From NCBI RefSeq assembly GCF_004359215.1, contig NC_090620.1, positions 60,310 through 93,881 of the forward strand: 33,572 nt of DNA. The letters are read 5' to 3'. Shown here piece by piece: positions 1 to 8,242 of the stretch. The stretch comes from Bremia lactucae. Its lineage: Eukaryota > Oomycota > Peronosporomycetes > Peronosporales > Peronosporaceae. The first letter of the stretch is position 1. Each line of letters starts with the position of its first letter. The position numbers were made by a program, and so were the translations under genes. The notes under the pieces are model-generated. The model did no database searches and had not been told where the DNA came from. It saw only the letters and a program-made list of their open reading frames with translations.

Positions 1-816
1 GGTAGCAAGCTCCACATGTCGACCGCAGATCATCCCCAGACCGATGGCCAAACAGAACGTGCCAATCGGGTCGTGGCGGATGTCTTACGCACTATAGCAA
101 CTCCCAAAGAGTGGAGCAAGCAATTGCCCTTTGTGGAGTTCGCTATAAATAACAGTGTCCACGCCAGTACGGGTGAGACACCGTTTTATATTAACGTACT
201 GCGCCATCCTCGGACGCCAATCTCGTTTGTGCGCAGCCCGGGTCTTAGTGGGGGAGGGCCCCTCACTATGCTCGGTGCGAAAGAGGGACATAGTTTCGTC
301 AATATGACGATGACCCATGAGGGTATCATCTCAAAGACAGAAACTTGCCCTAGTGACCCTGCCAGTTTAGCAGTGGTCAATAAAACTACGCCTTATGACC
401 GACCTCTTGGCGGTATCATAGGCGAGTTTGATGCTAAAAGCGTGAGCGAGGCTCAACGCTTTGTGGATGAGCGATTAGCCATCACACGTAAAGTCCGTGA
501 CGCAATGGCAAGCGCACAGGACAAGCAAAAAGAATATGCGGACCGAAATGGTCGCAAAAATAATGAACGCTTTAGAGTGGGTGAAATTTTTTTACTAAGT
601 GCTGCTCCCCTACCTAAAACTGCAATTTTTGTACTACCTGGTGGTACTACGAAGTTGTTGCCGCGTTTCAGTGGGGCCTTTTACGGTAGTAGAAGAGGTT
701 GGAGACCTAAATTATAGGCTCACCCTTTTGCCGTACATAAAAGCACCTCATATTTTTACGTGGGTAGTCTGAAACGGTATGTATACTCAATGAGGTCACA
801 TATCCCATCCGTCTAA
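1..816 (+). pseudogene. Ty3/gypsy integrase, C-terminal part with GPY/F-like tail (broken)
   Basis: This is the end of a retroelement pol gene, cut at its 5' side by the window edge. An open stretch from 16 to 717 begins STADHPQTDGQTERANR, the gypsy integrase motif that carries the catalytic Glu of the D,D35E triad. It continues through the usual FVEFAINNSVHASTGETPF block. The GPY/F-type tail near 640-786 is recognisable only by changing frame: the GDLNYRLTLLPYIKAP and FYVGSLKRYV segments lie in frames other than that of the long ORF, so at least two small indels are present, and an in-frame TAA follows at 814. Family membership is seen in the sequence. Assignment to family A is inferred from the chromodomain and LTR that follow. 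The protein is inactive as it stands. Confidence 0.85.
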
Positions 817-1098
817 GGAGACCGATGCTGACGCCGACTGTGATTCGAGCGTCGTTCGGGTGAGCGGTCGGAGACGGCGAAAAGTTATGGGACCGACGCC
901 TCCCACCACGAAGAGGACTTGGAGAGCGAGGGACATCACGCGAGTAACGCGGATCCCTCAACATTATCCTCTCAAAGAGGTCCAAGCGAGTCTTCAGGCG
1001 TTTTTTACCCTGACGAGCCTTCGGTCGGACATCATGAGGATCCGAGGTCAGTCGCGAGACTCCCCTTTCGAGATCCGCAATACGTCGTATAGCAGCGC

Positions 1099-2332
1099 TC
1101 AACGCCTGTGACTTAACAGACGAAGGTAAGGCAGCCGCGAGTAGGTGAGCGAGATCGCTGCCCTATCGGGCGCCGCCTGCACTGATGGATGCGGGTGGGA
1201 ACTAACGCTTCTTTGTTGGAAGGTTGCTTGCCCATCGCTCCGTTTGGCAAAGGTATCAGATCCTCGTTCAATGGATTGGTGAGCCGAAGAGTTTTGACTC
1301 TTGGGAACCGATCGATACCCTACGTATTGATATGCCCGGCTTGGTGGCTGCCTATGATTAGGTGCACCAGCTGAGGCCTCTTCGCTAGTCTCAAATGGGC
1401 TAGCAGAAGTAGCATTGTGAGAAGGAACAGGGGGTACAGTACCGCCCATGATTTCTTTCACACGCAAGCGGGCGAAATTGATTCGCTGCTCCCGCTGTTT
1501 CATTGCATCAGTATGCGGATGAATGCGGCACAGGAATTCCGCCTTGGATTGGTGGTATATTTCATTCGAACTCAACACGACCGGGATCGAAAAAATACGC
1601 CCAAGCGATTTTTCCTGAGCCTTCCATGATTTAGAGACGACATAATATTTATGAGCGTCTCGTAAAAGCGCGCTCTAAGAGCGACGCTCTTGGCCCGTTT
1701 AAACGAGGCCATGTAGATGGAGGGAGCATCTTTGGAATGCCACCCGTCACATAGCCTCGTTCTAAACGACTGGCTAGTGACACCGACTGAGCACATTCAC
1801 GTGTCGTCGGCGGAGCTTAGGCTTTGGATCCTCTCTGTCAGAACCATTATGGATAATGACTGAGCATAAGGCGTTGTGCTTGTACTCAACTGGGAAGCAG
1901 CTGCGCCTTTATAAGCAGCGCTCTCATTACCTGTCGCTGCGCTATGCAGCGCAGACGACGAGACAGCATTCGTAAATGCTGCTTTCTCCATGTTGTAAGC
2001 CATGAGAGAAGTTTGGATGGGCAATAATGCGCCATCATCCTTCCTCATGAGCTCGTTGTCCGCATCATAACTGTGAGGTGACAACAACGGTGTTCTCCTC
2101 TTGACTCATTGAAGTCGACAATGAGTGACGGATCAACATCCTCACTATTAGAGTGGGAAGGGTCCTTAAGCCCCGTTAACGTGACAGCAGCAGTTGTTGT
2201 CGGCGTTTCGACTAAGCCGTTGAGCGCTGCCGGCGTGTTAAATCGCCGCGTGCGCTTAGCGCGAGGTTGAGTGGGTGTCTTCGCAGACGACCCACCAACG
2301 TGGCCCCTTTTAGGTGGCATCTTTGACGCCAT
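1099..2332 (-). pseudogene. Antisense ORF block between pol and LTR, family A
   Basis: Read on the minus strand, this block starts at an ATG (2332) with MASKMPPKRGHVGG, a basic, proline- and lysine-rich start. It stays open in overlapping pieces: 2332-2045, then 2087-1797, then after one in-frame TGA 1796-1572 in the same frame, then 1578-1099 in another frame. Two frameshifts and one stop therefore separate it from one ORF of roughly 400 codons. I do not recognise a domain. One segment reads DPSLIVDFNES. A similar DPSL-VDYECES string occurs in the block at 24220-25360. The low-coordinate end overlaps the sense-strand chromodomain, so the true 3' end is uncertain. It could be a neutral open stretch, but its position matches the antisense ORF of family B. 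Confidence 0.4.
1206..1361 (+). pseudogene. Pol C-terminal chromodomain, family A
   Basis: A 51-codon frame reads RFFVGRLLAHRSVWQRYQIL, then LVQWIGEPKSFDSWEP, and ends PGLVAAYD before TAG at 1359. The spaced aromatic residues (RFF, QWIGEP, SWEP) fit the chromodomain found at the end of chromovirus-type gypsy Pol proteins, where it is known to guide integration to marked chromatin. A stop (TAA, 1203) lies directly before it and it is out of frame with the integrase upstream, so the chain is broken. It marks the sense-strand end of pol here: everything from 1362 to the LTR reads better on the other strand. Confidence 0.7.
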
Positions 2333-2436
2333 GTATGTAACACAGGTCGCTAGAATGACTGAGAAAACTAGCGGCGCGTTAAGCAGCTCGCAGTTCCTCC
2401 TTCCTCTTTGACGAATCTGTGCTAAAGTCGCCCTAA

Positions 2437-3031
2437 TGTTACACAGTCCCCATTAAGTACACTTGGTTTACTTAAGGGATGGTAAATTACTAAATTATAT
2501 TAATTAGACCCAGCACTCGGGTGTGGTGCACATTTGTGACCAACCCTTGTGTATGTGATGCACATTGGTGCATTCACATTAGGAGGGATGACACCTAGCG
2601 TCATCCGTTACGCGAGGTATGTAGAAATATACGCTCGCAATACATATTAGTGTTATCTACAGAGATGACATTTTTGATTGGTAATAACAGGTACTTATAT
2701 TTAATACGATTAAATATAAATCAGTCTGAAAACTTCTTCCTACTTAATAAGTGCGCACGAGGAGCCGGATTACCGCTCCCGTGACGACACTTTACTAGCG
2801 TACTTAGTGCGTTGGGTGAGGTCGCTAGGGCGCCCACCACAACTGCCTCACTACACGCAAGAGAAGCAGATTAAACCGCTTCCTCGCTGTGCTAGGGTGT
2901 GTATCTAGGTGGAGCGTGACCGCATGAAGACGTAGACTTCCTCTGCACGTACTGACGTGAGGCCACTAACACTGAAGCAGTACGAAGTGAACTTGTACTG
3001 AAGCAGTACAAGCCGGCAGTGCCCTGTTACA
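2437..3031 (+). repeat. LTR, family A (long U3 variant)
   Basis: The right edge is clear: the LTR ends TGTTACA at 3031, followed by CC and a primer-binding site. The last 100 bp match the ends of the family-A LTRs at 6334-6790 and 31569-32008. The left edge at 2437 (TGTTACACAG) is chosen because it mirrors the terminal TGTTACA. Most of its U3 does not match the other two family-A LTRs. No polypurine tract is visible just upstream, so the 595-bp length is provisional. It lies between pol-derived sequence on the left and a gag on the right, so it may be shared between two tandem elements. Confidence 0.65.
2992..3012 (+). repeat. Stem-loop close to the end of the family-A LTR
   Basis: CTTGTACTG and CAGTACAAG form a perfect 9-bp stem around a 3-nt loop, 19 bp before the LTR end. 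The same stem is present in the minus-strand LTR (6352-6372) and in degraded form in the solo LTR near 31972-31989. Confidence 0.7.
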
Positions 3032-3033
3032 CC

Positions 3034-3042
3034 TGGTAGCAC
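3034..3042 (+). promoter_or_regulatory. Primer-binding site, TGGTAGCAC
   Basis: TGGTAGCAC starts two bases after the LTR end. It would pair with a tRNA 3' end of GUGCUACCA. The ...GCUACCA end is typical of initiator methionine tRNAs, but the exact primer is not proven here. Confidence 0.75.
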
Positions 3043-3081
3043 TTAGTAGTCCATCCAAGGACCACAGTTCCATCATCTAGC

Positions 3082-4245
3082 ATGGAGATGTTAGATGATA
3101 ATGGAAATACGCATCACGTTTCGCGTGTTAGCTACTCCTTTCTAAGCGAAGTAGAAAGGTGTACGGTCGAACGAATGAGTTTGACCGTAAGGAATGATGC
3201 CATCTTGGCCATGCTGTCCGGTTTGGATTGGGATGCCCCACATTCAGCCACTGCCAAGCCCATACTACATGAACTTGACGAGGCGAAGGAGAAGGTAGCC
3301 TTTCTTAATTAGCAAGGCTCTCAACAGGCAAAACTGTTGAGATTACAACTGGTACAGACCCCTGTACCTGGGACGACGCACACGCACAAGGTTTCCGAAA
3401 CCTTAAAGATTGACATCTCTAAGTATAATGGAGTCGAAGAAGACACCTTCTTAAGAGGGTTTGTCGAGTTGGACGATGCCATAAGGGCACGTCACATTGT
3501 CGACGAGCAAATGCAAGTCGCATTTAATCAGTAAATTTGGCAGGCCGTGCCAAAACTTGGGCACTAGGCCTTAAGCTGCGCGACCCATATGTCTTTGGGT
3601 CGCTAGAGGATTTTAAAACCCGGCTTAAACAGACGTTTGAACCGCCTAGGGCTAAGTCCAGAGCTAGATCAGAGCTTCTGAAACTCAAGCAAGGCAAGCG
3701 TGATGTTCACGCTTATGCCCATCGTATACGACTCTTAGCGAGTTGTACCACGAACAACCCACTTCATGAACACACGTTGTATACGGTGTTCATGCAAGGT
3801 CTTACGGATGGTCCCGTAAAGACCCACCTGTTCCGCTTGAAACTTGATAAACTTAAAGAAACAATATCCGTAGCGGAACAGGAGGACTTTAGATTTAGAC
3901 AGGCTCGAGCTAGTTCGTCATCGTATCTACTTCCAAGACGACACGAGCTTGGAGGTCCAGGATTTATGGACCTCTCTTATGTCGAAAGCGAGAAACCTCG
4001 CTTTTCGAATAATAAGCGATCGCAGAAATGCGATCGCTGATAAAAGTTAGGCCACTACGCTCATGAGTGTAGTGCCCCACGCCCAGTACTGAGAGGTACC
4101 GAATGTAACTATGGACCGAATCCCAAAAAGGGCAACGGTCGCTGGTCCGACGTTGTTGCGAAATCGCAACAGCGAGGCGGACCGTTAAAAATGGTCGGGG
4201 TCAGTAGGGGCGCAACGCCCTACTGATCCAGCAACCTCAAGAGAA
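3082..4245 (+). pseudogene. Gag of the plus-strand family-A element (broken)
   Basis: The ORF starts at ATG 3082 (MEMLDDNGNTHHVSR). It is interrupted by TAG at 3310 (Gln to stop relative to the minus-strand copy), by a 1-nt deletion near 3535, and by TGA TAA at 4038-4043. The middle part, about 3537-3900, has the retrotransposon capsid pattern (AGRAKTWALGLKL, then FEPPRAKSRARSELLKLKQG). The zinc knuckle that is intact in the minus-strand copy is destroyed: the second residue of CHRC is Asp and the second Cys codon is TGA. An RNA-binding tail, KLGHYAHEC, remains after the stops. Gag normally forms the virus-like particle in the cytoplasm; this copy cannot. The region is unusually rich in perfect short inverted repeats (see findings). 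Confidence 0.85.
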
Positions 4246-4246
4246 A

Positions 4247-4476
4247 TTGCAATCTCTTGACGAAGTTGCTCCAGACATACAATCATTATGTGTCTCTGAA
4301 CCTGGTGACGAGGTATCCCTCATCACCTTGAAATTAAAAGTGACAATTGATTTGTCACGTAGAGCCCTAGTGGACTGTGGAGCGTCGAATAACTTTATTC
4401 GTCGCCAGTCGCTAGAGGGTCGTAGGCTCAAATATGTTAAGCGTGACATCCCTCCAACGAGGATGACGGTGCGTCT
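4247..4476 (+). pseudogene. Retroelement aspartic protease, N-terminal part, cut by gap
   Basis: The frame contains RALVDCGASNNFIRRQSLE, the gypsy protease active-site block. The usual D-(S/T)-G triplet is DCG here and also in the minus-strand copy, so Cys is probably normal for this family and not a fresh mutation. The frame differs from the last gag frame, so a frameshift separates them. The sequence stops at the N run. Confidence 0.75.
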
Positions 4477-4576
4477 NNNNNNNNNNNNNNNNNNNNNNNN
4501 NNNNNNNNNNNNNNNNNNNNNNNNNNNNNNNNNNNNNNNNNNNNNNNNNNNNNNNNNNNNNNNNNNNNNNNNNNNN
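4477..4576. other. Assembly gap (100 N)
   Basis: Exactly 100 N, the usual placeholder for a gap of unknown size. It separates two family-A 5' halves that face each other, so the real junction is unknown. ORFs that run across it are artefacts. Confidence 0.98.
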
Positions 4577-4641
4577 GTACCACAAGTGAGGCCATCGCAC
4601 TCACTCGTAGTACATCCACCCCCTTGTGGACGCTCCAAGAC

Positions 4642-4667
4642 GTTCATCAGATGGCCATCTGATGAAC
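4642..4667. repeat. Perfect 26-bp palindrome
   Basis: GTTCATCAGATGG is followed with no spacer by its exact reverse complement CCATCTGATGAAC. It lies 66 bp from the assembly gap. Confidence 0.95.
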
Positions 4668-4812
4668 AAGTGGCAGGCATCCTTACGGATCGATGCTGCC
4701 AGCTGATCCTTGGCTCGTATTTTCTCAGCCAAGGTAATCCTAGGATGACATCAAATTTGTCATCCAAATCTAGTACGATGAAATCATCATCATACTGTAT
4801 ATCTCTTAACGT

Positions 4813-4830
4813 GTAGTGAAATTTCACTAC
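4813..4830. repeat. Perfect 18-bp palindrome
   Basis: GTAGTGAAATTTCACTAC is self-complementary over 18 bp. It extends to 24 bp with one T-G pair. It lies within the minus-strand protease coding region. Confidence 0.9.
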
Positions 4831-5085
4831 GCGTTTCATTACTGTTATCGATGCGCCTGTCGCTAAAGCACCGTCATCATCGTTGGAGGGATGTCACGCT
4901 TAACATATATGAGCGTTTGATCCTCTAGCGACTGGCGACGAATAAAGTTATTCGACGCCCCCACAGTCCAAAAGGGCTCTAAGTGACAAATCATCTGTCA
5001 CTTTTAATTTTAAGGTGGTGAGGGACACCCCATCGCCAGGTGCAGAGACACATAATGATTGTGTGTCTGAAGCAACTTTAGTCAA

Positions 5086-6282
5086 GAGATTTGCAAATTT
5101 TCTTGAGGTTGCTGGATCAGTAGGGCATTGCGCCCCTTCTGACCCCGACCGTTTTTTGGCGGTCCGCTCCGCTGTTGCGATTTCGCAACAACGTCGGACC
5201 CGCGACCGTTGCCCTTTTTTGGCATACGGTCCAAAATTACGTTCAGTACCTTTCGGTGCTGGGCGTGGAGCACTACACTCATGAGCGTAATGTCCTAATT
5301 TTTGGCAGCGATGGCATTTCTGCGATCGCTTATCGCTCGAAAAACGAGGTCTCTCGCTTTCGACGTAAGAAAGATCGATAAGTTCTGGACCTCCTAACTC
5401 GTGTCGTCTTGGAGGACGATATGATGACGAACTAGCTTGAGCCTGTCTCAAGCTAAAGTCCTCCTGTTCCGCAACGGATGTTGCTTCTTCAAGCGTATCC
5501 AGTTCCAAGCGGAACAGATGGGTCTTTATGGGACCATCCGTAAGACCTTGATGAACACCGTAATCAACGTGTGTTCATGAACTGGGTTATTTGTTATACA
5601 AATCGCTAAGAGTCGTATGTGTGGGCATATGCGTGAACATCACGCTTGCCTTGCTTGTCTTTCGGAAGCTCTGAACGAGATCTGAACTCAGCTCTTGGTG
5701 GTTCAAACGTCTGTTTGAGCCGGGCTTTAAAAGCCTCTAGCTACCTAAAGTCATAAGGTCGCACAACTTAATGTCTAGTACCCAAGTTTTGGCACGACCT
5801 GCCAACTTTGACCGAACAAATGCGACTTGCATTTGCTCGTCGACGATGTGACATGCCCTTATGGCATCGTCCAACTCGACAAACCATCTCAGGAGGGAGT
5901 CTTCTTCGACTCCCCTATACTTAGAGATGTCAATCTTTAAAGTTTCGGGACGACGCGTTTGCGTCATCCCAGGTACAGGGGTCTGTACCTGTTGTAACCT
6001 CAACAGTTCTACCTGTTGTAATCTCAACAGTTCCGCCTGTTGAGAGCCTTGCTGATTCAGCAAGACTACTTTTTCCTTCATCTCGTCAAGTTCATGTTGT
6101 ATGAACTTGGCGATGGCTGAATGGAGGGCATCTCTGTCCAAATTGGACAGCACTGCCAAGATTGCATCGTTTCCTACGGTCGAACTCATTCGTTCGACCG
6201 CACTCCTTTCTATATCACTTAAAAAGGAGTAGTTTTCACGGGAAACGTGTTGCGTATTCCCACTATCATCTAAGATTTCCAT
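5086..6282 (-). pseudogene. Gag of the minus-strand family-A element with intact zinc knuckle
   Basis: Starts at ATG 6282 (MEILDDSGNTQHVSR). An open frame runs to 5737, through the capsid-type block FVRSKLAGRAKTWVLD. After frameshifts between 5736 and 5510 the chain resumes (ELDTLEEATSVAEQEDF). It then reaches CHRCQKLGHYAHEC near 5295-5336, a correct CX2CX4HX4C zinc knuckle. The protein is homologous along its length to the gag at 3082 but clearly divergent, so the two are separate insertions and not one recent inverted duplication. A 24-bp tandem duplication at 5987-6034 adds a second VELLRLQQ unit that the plus-strand copy lacks. Confidence 0.85.
5987..6034 (-). repeat. 24-bp tandem duplication within gag
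   Basis: Two 24-bp units (5987-6010 and 6011-6034) differ at two positions. A partial third unit follows. Each encodes the leucine-rich octapeptide VELLRLQQ on the minus strand. Confidence 0.85.
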
Positions 6283-6322
6283 GCTAGATTGGGAAAATTT
6301 TGGTCCTTGGACGGACTACAAA

Positions 6323-6331
6323 GTGCTACCA
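6323..6331 (-). promoter_or_regulatory. Primer-binding site of minus-strand family-A element
   Basis: The plus strand reads GTGCTACCA, which is TGGTAGCAC on the minus strand. It lies two bases from the LTR edge, identical in sequence and spacing to the other primer-binding sites in the window. Confidence 0.75.
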
Positions 6332-6333
6332 GG

Positions 6334-6790
6334 TGTAACGTGGCACTACGACTTGTACTGCTTCAGTACAAGTCCACTTCGCACTGCTTCAGTTGCGAGT
6401 GGTGCCTTACGTTATTTCACATACACTAACTAGTACGTGCAGAGGAAGACTTCTCTTTAAGGTAACTAGCTTAAAGAGGGGTAAAATGAAAACTGTAACA
6501 ATATAATTAAGTGTATCTCTTTCTATCTTGTAAATGCTAACTTAATTATAATTCTAATACTACACATGTAATTGAATTCTTATCTTTATCTTATTTGTAA
6601 CTCTTTGATTACCTCTACAGCTGATTAGTCTGCGGAATAAATAGATATAACGGTCTATACCTATTTATGGATAAGAATTCTGAACATTACTATATAAAGT
6701 AATATCCTCCAAATATTATCTACCTTTTAGATATTATATAAATTAACAACCTTTCAGTGTTAATTTCATGTAACGATACACCCCGTTACA
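6334..6790 (-). repeat. 5' LTR of minus-strand family-A element
   Basis: On the minus strand it runs from TGTAACGGGG (6790) to CACGTTACA (6334), 457 bp. It aligns along its length with the solo LTR at 31569-32008. A terminal stem-loop lies at 6352-6372. The outer edge at 6790 abuts host sequence (TTCAA follows as a candidate target duplication). The partner LTR is not in the window. Confidence 0.85.
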
Positions 6791-7189
6791 TTCAAGGAGT
6801 CCGAGTTCAAGGGACGGTAGCTTGCTAACGCTTCCTCTGTGTAAGTACTGCGTAAATGTACATGTAATTACTTAAAATTCAAACTGCTGGCATGTGCTGT
6901 GTAACCCTTCACGAAAGTCAGTTGGAAAACGTGCATAGTAAACATAGTTTCTGTTGTAGATTTGTCAAAAGCTTTTTGGCTTACTGCTATGTGACCGTAA
7001 AAAAATCAAGAAAACAATTTGCATATGCATAGGTTCAAAAATTTATCATTGCAGACCGAAGAATGGAGAAAAGGCAAATTGACCAACAACGCGCATGCTT
7101 CAAGTTAACATTGCACTGCTTGTAATATTAAGGTCAAACTTAAAATAACAAGCAGTGCAATGAAAACAAGCCACATTGGCTAATTCGCC
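6791..7189. other. Intergenic, host sequence between LTR and gene
   Basis: No coding frame or RNA gene is recognised. The only structure seen is the perfect inverted repeat at 7109-7162, just downstream of the minus-strand gene that ends at 7190. Confidence 0.6.
7109..7162 (-). repeat. Perfect 15-bp inverted repeat downstream of a gene
   Basis: CATTGCACTGCTTGT (7109-7123) and its exact reverse complement (7148-7162) flank a 24-nt AT-rich spacer. The position, 28 bp past the stop of the minus-strand gene, puts it in the likely 3' UTR. Confidence 0.85.
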
Positions 7190-8056
7190 TCACGACGTAA
7201 ATTGCGGAGGCGTCGTTTCTTCTTCCTGACGCTTCGACATCTTCTGAATGACATCTTCGCGCTCCTGATTACTCCCGTCGCATATTTTACGCTCGTCGGT
7301 TGTTTTGCTATGCTTGATTCCGAAGGCATCGTACACGCTGCGCTCGCGATCCTCCATCCACTTTGTCAGCTTTTCACCTTCAGCACGACCGAATGGGGTA
7401 TCAACCCACTCTTTCTCAAACTCATCTGGGCTTCCACTCGAGCAAATCGTCTCAAGACCACCCTCGTCCTCCTTACTAGAGCGCTGCCACATGAAGTTTA
7501 ACTTTTTGTCACCGATCTCACGCTCGTGTGTTGCCTTTAGACAACCGGTCGAATCCTCGTAGCGCCGACGAGTTGTGGCAATACGGTGGCCGTTCTGGTC
7601 TAGCACAGTTGAATAAGTATACGAGTACGACGTGTACGCCGGGTATGGCTTTGTGCCTGCTGCACTAGCCGAAGGATCCTTCGCGTCAGGAGAACCTTTG
7701 GTTTCTTCATCGTCTGGCAACCTGCTTGCGCTGTACTTCGGCTCCGCGGCCTTCAATGTCTCTTTTGTCATTTCTCCGACTCTCTTTAATGGCAGGTCTT
7801 TAAAAAAGTCGTCGTCGTCATGATTGAGTTTGGGCAGCATGTCCAGCGTTAACGGCGCAAATGGTGAAAAGCGAGGCGATACTTCTCGGCTGGCCATCAT
7901 TTCCAATTCCATAAGCGACTGCTCTAATGACGCCAAGGGATGCCAAAGTGACGGCTGCACTCGATCCCACATTCGAATTTTGCTCAAAGTCTGCAATCCT
8001 TGCATGCGGGATCGCGTGACTGTCGCAATAGCAAACGATCGACGAGCCAGTTGCAT
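7190..8056 (-). CDS. Host protein with MLF-like segment and possible mitochondrial presequence
   Basis: Single-exon ORF of 288 aa from ATG 8056; the frame is open to 8089 but has no earlier ATG. The N-terminus (MQLARRSFAIATVTRSRMQG) is rich in Arg, Ser and Ala and lacks acidic residues, which fits a mitochondrial targeting peptide. An acidic patch (HDDDDFF, 79-85) follows. Residues about 143-217 read SYSYTYSTVLDQNGHR, TTRRRYEDSTG and EREIGDKK, and end DEFEKEW. This resembles the core of the myeloid leukemia factor (MLF) family: a Tyr/Ser-rich strand, TRR-YEDS, IGD and a terminal acidic-Trp motif. The C-terminal third is charged. It is very probably a real host gene, since it is open, shows no retroelement motif and neighbours another good gene on the same strand 186 bp away. 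The MLF link is a pattern match only. Confidence 0.75.
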   Translation of the reverse strand: MQLARRSFAIATVTRSRMQGLQTLSKIRMWDRVQPSLWHPLASLEQSLMELEMMASREVSPRFSPFAPLTLDMLPKLNHDDDDFFKDLPLKRVGEMTKETLKAAEPKYSASRLPDDEETKGSPDAKDPSASAAGTKPYPAYTSYSYTYSTVLDQNGHRIATTRRRYEDSTGCLKATHEREIGDKKLNFMWQRSSKEDEGGLETICSSGSPDEFEKEWVDTPFGRAEGEKLTKWMEDRERSVYDAFGIKHSKTTDERKICDGSNQEREDVIQKMSKRQEEETTPPQFTS

Positions 8057-8242
8057 ATTTTCCTTCTTACTCGTGTCTTCTTGTTGCAAAGTTTACTGCG
8101 ATAATGCAAACCAACTTGTTGAAAATACCATAATTATGAGACGCTACGTGCCAGTTAGCTTTTTCTTACTTAGGACATTTTTAATTAAGCGTCGCGTCGC
8201 ATGCCTTTCTCTAAACGAATTATCAATACACTACACGTTCTG

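Larger units (their letters stand above)
4577..5085 (-). pseudogene. Retroelement protease, minus-strand family-A element (frameshifted)
   Basis: Read on the minus strand, the active-site block LRALLDCG ends at about 4955. A 1-nt insertion in a run of G (minus strand GGGGG) shifts the frame and gives a stop after DCGGVE. Downstream, in another frame, comes the second half of the protease domain: VMKRVVKFHYTLRD, then FIVLDLDDKFDVILGLPWL and KYEPRISWQHRSV, the flap-to-C-terminal region of gypsy proteases. The element is cut at the gap, so no reverse transcriptase is visible. Confidence 0.75.

Noticed and set aside
2336..2345. TGTAACACAGG as the left edge of the LTR
   Set aside because: It overlaps the start codon of the antisense ORF block and leaves the LTR 101 bp longer with no supporting similarity; 2437 mirrors the right edge better.
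4237..4839. Long open frames across the first N run
   Set aside because: They exist only because N is read as coding; the two sides belong to elements on opposite strands.
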